From Chitinophagaceae bacterium (GTDB taxonomy: Bacteria > Bacteroidota > Bacteroidia > Chitinophagales > UBA10324), in NCBI GenBank assembly GCA_947469485.1, contig CANIPU010000017.1, positions 1-61,497 of the forward strand: a stretch of DNA of 61,497 nt, read 5' to 3'. The stretch's first letter is position 1; each line of letters opens with the position of its first letter. The position numbers and the translations under genes are program-made. Below, one piece after another: positions 55,913 through 61,497 of this stretch. The notes beneath the pieces are model-generated. The model did not search any database and had not been told where the DNA came from. It saw nothing but the letters and a program-made list of their open reading frames with translations.

Positions 55913-57301
55913 ATGAACAATACTTACCACGACCTCATCCATCAGACTTTTGATTTTCCGCAGGAAGGTTTTAAAGTAGAAGACAATCAGCTGCTCTTTA
56001 ACGGAGTTTCACTCCAACATCTCATAGACAAGTATGGTACTCCGCTGAAGCTGACCTACCTTCCGAAGATTACTTCGCAGATAAAAAAAACAAAAACAAA
56101 CTTTAATAAAGTTTTTAAGGAGTTAAAATATCCTGGTAAATATTTTTATTGCTATTGCACTAAGAGTTCTCATTTTTCATATGTACTTGAAGAAGCTTTG
56201 AAGAGTGAAATTCATTTGGAAACATCATTTGCCTATGATATTGACATAGTTCTCAAGGTTTACAAAAAAGGATGGATTAATAAAGACACTTTTATTATTT
56301 GCAATGGATACAAAACAAAATTGTATACCAACAAAATTGCAAAAATGATAAACGAAGGTTTTAATGTGATACCTGTTTTGGACAGCAAGGTGGAAATTGA
56401 AGCTTATCAGCGTACGGTTAAAGGCGAATGCAATATCGGTATCAGAATAGCTGCTGAAGAAGAACCTACTTTTCAGTTTTATACTTCTAGATTAGGTATT
56501 CGTTGGCGAGATATTCTGGAGTTTTATGTTCAGCGGATTCACAACAGCAAGAAGTTTAAATTGAAAATGCTTCATTTCTTTATTAATACAGGAATAAAAG
56601 ATGACGCATATTACTGGAGTGAGTTAAACAAAGCATTGACCGTATATTGTCAATTAAAAAAGATATGTCCAACATTGGATTCTTTAAATATCGGCGGAGG
56701 ATTTCCAATCAGAAACAGTTTAGGTTTTTCGTTTGATTACGATTACATGATTCGTGAAATTGTAACGCAGATTAAAAATGTTTGTAAAAAAGAAAAAATA
56801 GATCCTCCTAATATTTTCACAGAGTTCGGAAGTTATACTGTTGGTGAATCAGGTGCAGCCATTTATCAGGTTCTGAGTCAGAAACAACAAAACGATTCGG
56901 AACAGTGGTACATGATTGACAGCAGTTTTATTACTACACTTCCGGATACATGGGGAATAGGCCAGCGATTTTTAATGTTACCGGTTAATAAGTGGGACAA
57001 TGAATATCAGCGTGTAAACCTAGGGGGATTAACCTGCGATTCTCATGATTATTATAATTCCGAAGTTCATGTAAATCAGGTTTTCTTACCAAAAATCAAT
57101 AACGGTGATCCGTTGTATATTGGATTCTTTCATACTGGAGCCTACCAGGATCAATTGAGTGGATATGGGGGAATTAAACACTGTTTGATTCCTTCTCCTA
57201 AACATGTATTAATCGGTTACGATAAAAAAGGTGTTTTGAAAGACTGGTTGTTTGCAAAAGAACAAACATCACAAAGTATGCTGAAGATACTTGGCTATTA
57301 G
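55913..57301 (+). CDS. speA: arginine decarboxylase (group IV, PLP-dependent)
   Basis: A 462-residue alanine-racemase-fold decarboxylase. The PLP lysine is K84 in YCYCTKSSHFSY, the glycine loop is NIGGGFPIRN (about 258-267), and a C-terminal GDPLYIGFFHTGAYQD holds the residues that complete the active site across the dimer. It is shorter than the E. coli biosynthetic enzyme (about 630-660 residues) but this compact form is typical of Bacteroidota proteins annotated as arginine decarboxylase. It should make agmatine for polyamine synthesis. Specificity for arginine rests on family resemblance. Confidence 0.85.
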   Translation: MNNTYHDLIHQTFDFPQEGFKVEDNQLLFNGVSLQHLIDKYGTPLKLTYLPKITSQIKKTKTNFNKVFKELKYPGKYFYCYCTKSSHFSYVLEEALKSEIHLETSFAYDIDIVLKVYKKGWINKDTFIICNGYKTKLYTNKIAKMINEGFNVIPVLDSKVEIEAYQRTVKGECNIGIRIAAEEEPTFQFYTSRLGIRWRDILEFYVQRIHNSKKFKLKMLHFFINTGIKDDAYYWSELNKALTVYCQLKKICPTLDSLNIGGGFPIRNSLGFSFDYDYMIREIVTQIKNVCKKEKIDPPNIFTEFGSYTVGESGAAIYQVLSQKQQNDSEQWYMIDSSFITTLPDTWGIGQRFLMLPVNKWDNEYQRVNLGGLTCDSHDYYNSEVHVNQVFLPKINNGDPLYIGFFHTGAYQDQLSGYGGIKHCLIPSPKHVLIGYDKKGVLKDWLFAKEQTSQSMLKILGY

Positions 57302-57372
57302 ACCTTCCTTGAAAGGACTGAATTTGTTGTTGAAGAAAATTTATATCTTGTCAACCATAACATTTTGTTACA

Positions 57373-57852
57373 ATGAAAAAACTAGTTCTAATCTCAAGTT
57401 TTGCAATTCTGAATTTTGTTTTTCAATCTACTATAAAGGCGCAGGATAATAGCAATGAGATTATTGCTTTGCTCGATTCAATAAAGAATACCTATAATGG
57501 ACTTCCTGATTATAATTTTAACTACCAGGTTAAACCTCCCGAAGAAAAACACACCGAAGAAATGACCTCTTATAAATTGGATAGGGAAAAAAATTGTGAT
57601 GAAGAATGTATATGTAATTCATATGTCAGTTACAAGGGACCAGATAAATCATACCTGGAATTATTTTATTTATCGGCATTAAAAGGTTCAGAATTCAGAA
57701 TTATTGGAGACACTTTGTTTCTTCAGAAAAATGGAAGTCAGGGATTGAAACCAATGACTATGAGTCATCCTGACCCTATCAAACTAATAAGAATAAGAAG
57801 CTGGTTGGAGAAATTAACCGGATACTGTGAATCATACATATTGAAGGAATAA
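57373..57852 (+). CDS. secreted hypothetical protein, 159 residues
   Basis: Signal peptide MKKLVLISSFAILNFVFQSTIKAQ, then a mature domain of about 135 residues with four Cys (DEECIC, later GYCES), suggesting disulfides, and a helical C-terminus (KLIRIRSWLEKLTGYCE). No family recognised. It is followed after 12 bp by the metalloprotease gene on the same strand, so the two are probably co-transcribed and may work together. Confidence 0.7.
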   Translation: MKKLVLISSFAILNFVFQSTIKAQDNSNEIIALLDSIKNTYNGLPDYNFNYQVKPPEEKHTEEMTSYKLDREKNCDEECICNSYVSYKGPDKSYLELFYLSALKGSEFRIIGDTLFLQKNGSQGLKPMTMSHPDPIKLIRIRSWLEKLTGYCESYILKE

Positions 57853-57864
57853 AAAGCGCTAAGA

Positions 57865-59025
57865 ATGAAGAATCTTATAACAGCAACTTTAGTTTTAATT
57901 ATTGCAATTAATTTTTGTAATGCTCAATCAAATTGTAACAGAACTTTTGGTGTTGCCTGTTATGGTTCTGGTTATGACGAATACAGCAAAACAGATGCTC
58001 CTGAATCTTTATTTAGCGAAACCAGGGGTTTAACAATAGGAGTGACCTATCAGGGATTTACAGCACCAGCTCAAACTGCATTTGATTTTTCAAAACAAAT
58101 ATGGGAGTCTATCTTGAATGGAACAGTCCCAATAAAAGTAAATGCATACTTCTTGCCTATCGGTGCTGGCGGTTCACTAGCAATAACATTTCCAAATGGG
58201 AGAAAGAATTTTGCAGGAGCAATTGTTAATGATGTTTGGTACCCAACTTCTTTAGCTAATCAGTTGTCAGGAACTGAATTGAATACAGGCGAAAGTGATT
58301 TTGATATTTTTCTCAATAGTTCTGTAAACTGGTATTTCGGAACTGATGGTATTTGCCCTATTGGGAAATATGATTTTGTATCTGTTGCCTTGCACGAAAT
58401 ATGTCATGGTTTAGGTTTAGTTGGATTGAGTAAAGTTGATTCGCTTGGAATTGGTTCGCTTGGAACATTAACTATTAATGATTTTTCGCCTGCTATAACA
58501 TCATTTCCCTGGCCTGAGTTAGATACTTTTCCAGGCATATTCGATCATTTTTTAATGACATTGGATGGTACACCAATTGCAAACGGATCATTTCTAAATC
58601 CATCTGATACTCTTGCTGATATTCTTACAAGCAATCAGATTTACTGGAATGGAATAAATGGTTTGCAATACAACAGTAATCTTGAACCGAGAATTTATTC
58701 TCCTGCAACTTTTGCATTAGGAAGCAGCATGGTTCATTTAAATGAAGCAACTTATCCAACCGGAAACGAAAATGAATTAATGACACCTTTTGCAAATTCT
58801 CATAGCAGTAATCATCATCCGGGGCCAATTGCATTAGCTATTTTAAAAGATATTGGATGGGATGTGGATCCTGATTTTAACAGCATTCAAGAATCAATTT
58901 CTGGTTATAACTTTCAGATATTTCCAAACCCTTCTGCTGATTTTATAAGCTGGAATTTTAAAAATAATGAGGAAGGTGAAATAGTTGGAGATTCCGCGCA
59001 AAGTGTACCACTTTTTCCGCGCTAA
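57865..59025 (+). CDS. secreted zinc metalloprotease, C-terminal sorting domain cut by an insertion
   Basis: A 386-residue product as it stands. Signal peptide MKNLITATLVLIIAINFCNAQ; catalytic zinc motif HEICHGLGL (H177, E178, H181); a downstream ELMTPFANSHSSNHHPG and ALAILKDIGWDVDP pair typical of this secreted protease group. The third metzincin position (HExxHxxGxxH) is Gly, not His. A type A T9SS sorting domain begins at about residue 351 (NFQIFPNPSADFISWNF) but stops after about 25 residues: from about residue 375 the frame runs into IS21 left-end repeats and ends at 59025. The intact gene would need about 50 more residues, so the product probably lacks a working sorting signal. Confidence 0.85.
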   Translation: MKNLITATLVLIIAINFCNAQSNCNRTFGVACYGSGYDEYSKTDAPESLFSETRGLTIGVTYQGFTAPAQTAFDFSKQIWESILNGTVPIKVNAYFLPIGAGGSLAITFPNGRKNFAGAIVNDVWYPTSLANQLSGTELNTGESDFDIFLNSSVNWYFGTDGICPIGKYDFVSVALHEICHGLGLVGLSKVDSLGIGSLGTLTINDFSPAITSFPWPELDTFPGIFDHFLMTLDGTPIANGSFLNPSDTLADILTSNQIYWNGINGLQYNSNLEPRIYSPATFALGSSMVHLNEATYPTGNENELMTPFANSHSSNHHPGPIALAILKDIGWDVDPDFNSIQESISGYNFQIFPNPSADFISWNFKNNEEGEIVGDSAQSVPLFPR

Positions 59026-59084
59026 TGTAAACCACTAATTCCGCAGCAAAGTGTACCCCCCTTTCCGCGGCAAACTGTACCCCC
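58991..59084 (+). repeat. four tandem ~24-bp left-end repeats of the IS21 element
   Basis: Copies at about 58991-59012, 59014-59036, 59038-59060 and 59062-59084, with the shared pattern TTCCGCGGCAAAGTGTACC and a period of 23-24 bp (the CCG of each at 58994, 59017, 59041, 59065). The second copy is the most diverged (CTAATGTAAACC). Multiple repeated sites at the ends are characteristic of IS21 elements and are the presumed IstA binding sites. Confidence 0.85.
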
Positions 59085-59168
59085 TGATTTAAGTAATTGC
59101 TCTGCTGTTTGCAGACTATAATTTCATTTTGTAATTGGTGTTTTAAATACTGATAATCGAAATAAATT

Positions 59169-60713
59169 ATGGCAAACAACAACATCGATATGAGCAAACT
59201 ACGACAAATACTAAAGATGTACTTCTACAAAACGGGCACACGAAAAATCAGTGAACGGACCGGAGTATCACGAACCACAATCATTAAATACCTTGAGCGA
59301 TATCGCTTCATGCAAACCACCTGGGATGAATTATCTCTCCTCAGTGATCAAAATCTGAATGCCCTGTTTCATCAGGAACCAACTGTAGAACCGACGATTC
59401 AGGAGAAAGAATTATATGCATTTTTTCCATACGCTGAAAAACAATTGAAGCATACCGGAATGACACTACAGAAATTGTGGATGGAATATGCCAAGCAGCA
59501 TCCGGATGGATATCAGAGCACCGCGTTTTACAAACATTACAGCAGATGGATTGACCGCTCACATCCTTCTATGCATATGACGCATAAAGCAGGAGATAAA
59601 ATGTTTGTTGATTTTGTTGGAAAAAAATTGGCGATAGTTGATACATCCACCGGAGAAATTAAAAATGTGGAAGTGTTTGTTGCCATTCTTGGTGCAAGCC
59701 AATTGACCTATGTGGAAGCGGTGGAAAGCCAAAGCATAGAAGATTTGATTTTGTGCTGCGAGAATGCTTTGCACTTCTTCGGCGGAGCTCCATGTGCAAT
59801 CGTTCCCGACAATCTTAAATCAGCCATTACCAAGAGCAGTAAGTACGAACCGAAAATAAATGAAAACTTCGAGGCCTTTGCTGATCATTATGGAATGGCA
59901 GTCGTTCCTGCCAGAGTATATAAACCCAAAGACAAATCCTTGGTAGAAGGTGCAGTAAAAATTACCTACAACCGTATCTACACGAATCTCCGTGAACAGG
60001 AATTTACTTCTGTTTCATTGTTGAATGAAGCTATTTGGTTGCATCTGCAAAACCTCAATCAAATAAATTTTGTAGGACGCAAATACTCACGCCAACAGCA
60101 GTTCGATGAGATGGAGAAGCAAGTGTTGCAAGCCTTGCCACTAATGCGGTTTGAGATGAGAAAACAAGTAATGGTCACGGTTATGATTAGCAGCTATGTA
60201 CGGCTCCATTGCGATAAACACTACTACAGTGTTCCGTATCAATATATCGGTAAGAAAGTCAAACTATTTTATTCGCAAGCAAGAATTGAAATCTATCACA
60301 AGTACGAACAGATAGCTGTGCACGATCGCATTAAAAGTCCGCACACTTTCACGACCGAAAAAACACATATGGCTTCAACGCATCAGTTTATGACAGATCG
60401 CAACCCGGCATTTTACATAGACGCAGGAAATAAGATAGATGAAGCAGTTGGACTTTACATCGAGCAGGTCATAGAACGAAAAGCTTATCCTGAACAGGGT
60501 TATCGGTCATGCCAGGGAATCCTATCATTTGCAAAACGATTCGGGGCTGAGAGATTGATATGCGCTTGCAGGCGCGCACATGAAGTCGGATATTTTAATT
60601 TTAAAATTATCGAGAGCATTCTACTGCGCAATCTTGATCAACAGGAGTTAGAAGAACAACCACCCCTAATGCCTGCGCACGAAAACATACGCGGAAAAGA
60701 CTACTACAAATAA
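59169..60713 (+). CDS. istA: IS21-family transposase IstA
   Basis: A 514-residue DDE transposase. An N-terminal helix-turn-helix (KISERTGVSRTTIIKYLERY, about residues 27-46) for end binding is followed by the integrase-like core with catalytic D148 (FVDFVGKK), D214 (VPDNLKSA) and E260 (KSLVEGAV), and a C-terminal beta domain. The frame is intact, so the copy is probably active in this respect. The start at 59169 (MANNNIDMSKLRQIL) fits the family; an internal ATG (residue 8) is an alternative. Confidence 0.95.
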   Translation: MANNNIDMSKLRQILKMYFYKTGTRKISERTGVSRTTIIKYLERYRFMQTTWDELSLLSDQNLNALFHQEPTVEPTIQEKELYAFFPYAEKQLKHTGMTLQKLWMEYAKQHPDGYQSTAFYKHYSRWIDRSHPSMHMTHKAGDKMFVDFVGKKLAIVDTSTGEIKNVEVFVAILGASQLTYVEAVESQSIEDLILCCENALHFFGGAPCAIVPDNLKSAITKSSKYEPKINENFEAFADHYGMAVVPARVYKPKDKSLVEGAVKITYNRIYTNLREQEFTSVSLLNEAIWLHLQNLNQINFVGRKYSRQQQFDEMEKQVLQALPLMRFEMRKQVMVTVMISSYVRLHCDKHYYSVPYQYIGKKVKLFYSQARIEIYHKYEQIAVHDRIKSPHTFTTEKTHMASTHQFMTDRNPAFYIDAGNKIDEAVGLYIEQVIERKAYPEQGYRSCQGILSFAKRFGAERLICACRRAHEVGYFNFKIIESILLRNLDQQELEEQPPLMPAHENIRGKDYYK

Positions 60714-60742
60714 TTTTTTTAACACTTTAAATTTAAACAACA

Positions 60743-61483
60743 ATGAATGAAAAAACAGTTGACCGATTGAAAGAAATGAAATTCCATGGAATGCTCAGAG
60801 CCTTCCAGATGAGTTTTGAAACAGGAACAAACAATGAACTGACAACTGATGAGGTCGTTGCTCATCTGGTGGAAGAAGAATGGGATGACCGCTACAATCG
60901 CAAGATTACACGGAGTGTTATTAATGCCCGATTCCGTTACAAAGCATCGGTGGAACAAATGTATTTTGAAGCCGACCGCGGCATGGACAAGAATCAGGTG
61001 ATGCGTCTGGCTGATTGTACTTTTATTAATAAAAGAGAAAATGTGCTAATCACCGGAAGCACCGGAATTGGAAAGAGTTACCTTGCATGTGCACTCGGCC
61101 AACAGGCTTGTACGCTTGGTTATCGTGTATTGTATTTTAGTACCGGCAAGCTCTTCTCAAAGCTAAAGATGGCAAAAGCAGATGGCTCATATATTAATGA
61201 GATTGCAAAGATAGAGCGACAGCACTTGCTCATTCTTGATGACTTCGGAATAACTGGGCTTGACACACAAAGCCGTGCTATGCTTATGGAAATTATAGAA
61301 GACAGACATGGAAAAGGTTCTACCATTCTTACTTCACAAGTCCCTGTAGGACAATGGCACGAAGTAATTGGAGAAAAGACTATTGCTGATGCAATAATGG
61401 ATCGGTTGATTCATAATGCACATCGCTTCGAGCTAACAGGTGAGTCTCTGAGAAAAACAAATCAGAAAAATCAAGCAACATAA
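60743..61483 (+). CDS. istB: IS21-family helper ATPase IstB
   Basis: A 246-residue DnaC-like AAA+ ATPase that helps IstA choose and capture target DNA. It has Walker A GSTGIGKS (105-112) and Walker B LLILDDFG, plus the family ending HRFELTGESLRKTNQ. The frame is full length. It follows istA by 29 bp. Confidence 0.95.
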   Translation: MNEKTVDRLKEMKFHGMLRAFQMSFETGTNNELTTDEVVAHLVEEEWDDRYNRKITRSVINARFRYKASVEQMYFEADRGMDKNQVMRLADCTFINKRENVLITGSTGIGKSYLACALGQQACTLGYRVLYFSTGKLFSKLKMAKADGSYINEIAKIERQHLLILDDFGITGLDTQSRAMLMEIIEDRHGKGSTILTSQVPVGQWHEVIGEKTIADAIMDRLIHNAHRFELTGESLRKTNQKNQAT

Positions 61484-61497
61484 TTGGAAATAACAAA

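Larger units (their letters stand above)
58986..61497 (+). mobile_element. IS21-family insertion sequence (left end and istAB; right end outside window)
   Basis: The element carries istA and istB in the standard order with a 29-bp gap. The left boundary is inferred at about 58986, where the host reading frame of the protease breaks off and a TGGAGATTCC terminus (IS21 elements begin with TG) is followed by left-end repeats. The window stops 14 bp after istB, before any matching right end, so the element's full length and target duplication cannot be read. Confidence 0.88.

Noticed and set aside
58958-59197. 79-codon minus-strand ORF with repeats such as GVHFAAEL
   Set aside because: It is the reverse reading of the IS21 left-end repeats and overlaps the istA start.

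Overview
The window is about 61.5 kb of AT-rich chromosome from a member of the Bacteroidota (Bacteroidetes). The evidence is type IX secretion system (T9SS) components and cargo (a PorP/SprF-like protein, a DUF4835/PorD-like protein, two giant adhesins with the gliding-motility C-terminal sorting domain, several proteins with an 'YPNP'-type sorting domain), the conserved bamD-rpoZ-coaBC-porD block, a short NuoG, and promoter -7 boxes of the Bacteroidota form TAnnTTTG. The AT-rich, mostly single-copy housekeeping content suggests a free-living Sphingobacteriia/Chitinophagia-like lineage, but the order cannot be fixed from the sequence alone.

Layout. 1-5.7 kb: small housekeeping and envelope genes (YebC, DUF4920 and DUF2807 lipoproteins, PlsC, PdxJ, a stand-alone LytTR regulator). 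6.0-14.2 kb: respiratory complex I operon nuoABCDEFGHIJK, closed by a strong terminator directly after nuoK, with no nuoL, nuoM or nuoN. 14.3-22.2 kb: an ABC-2 exporter pair, QueG, a fatty-acid desaturase, ClpB and a LuxE/PaaK-like acyltransferase. 22.3-30.9 kb: PorP/SprF-like protein with its 1860-residue PKD adhesin, then a secreted beta-propeller gene coupled to a small membrane protein. 31.2-33.7 kb: the SRP RNA gene immediately in front of a transaldolase-like fsa gene, and a DASS-type anion transporter. 33.7-35.3 kb: an unknown gene, a striking non-coding array of 21-bp palindromic units, and a MazF/PemK-type toxin-antitoxin pair. 35.3-49.3 kb: three more T9SS cargo genes (a leucine-rich-repeat protein, a 2569-residue adhesin, an FG-GAP/VCBS protein). 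49.3-52.9 kb: a small membrane ORF and the porD-coaBC-rpoZ-bamD block. 53-57.3 kb: arginine genes (argS, arginase, arginine decarboxylase). 57.4-61.5 kb: two secreted proteins, the second a metalloprotease whose C-terminal sorting domain is cut off by an IS21-family element (istA, istB) that runs off the window.

How the parts fit: the surface proteins carry Sec signal peptides and either a type A (short YPNP-like) or type B (CHU-C/gliding) sorting domain, so all should pass the T9SS, whose PorP/SprF-like and PorD-like parts are also here. The least explained piece of DNA is the 34.3-34.6 kb array: fourteen units in exact 21-bp register, each a degenerate palindrome centred on GAATTC/GATATC-like hexamers, lying between genes and not convincingly coding.
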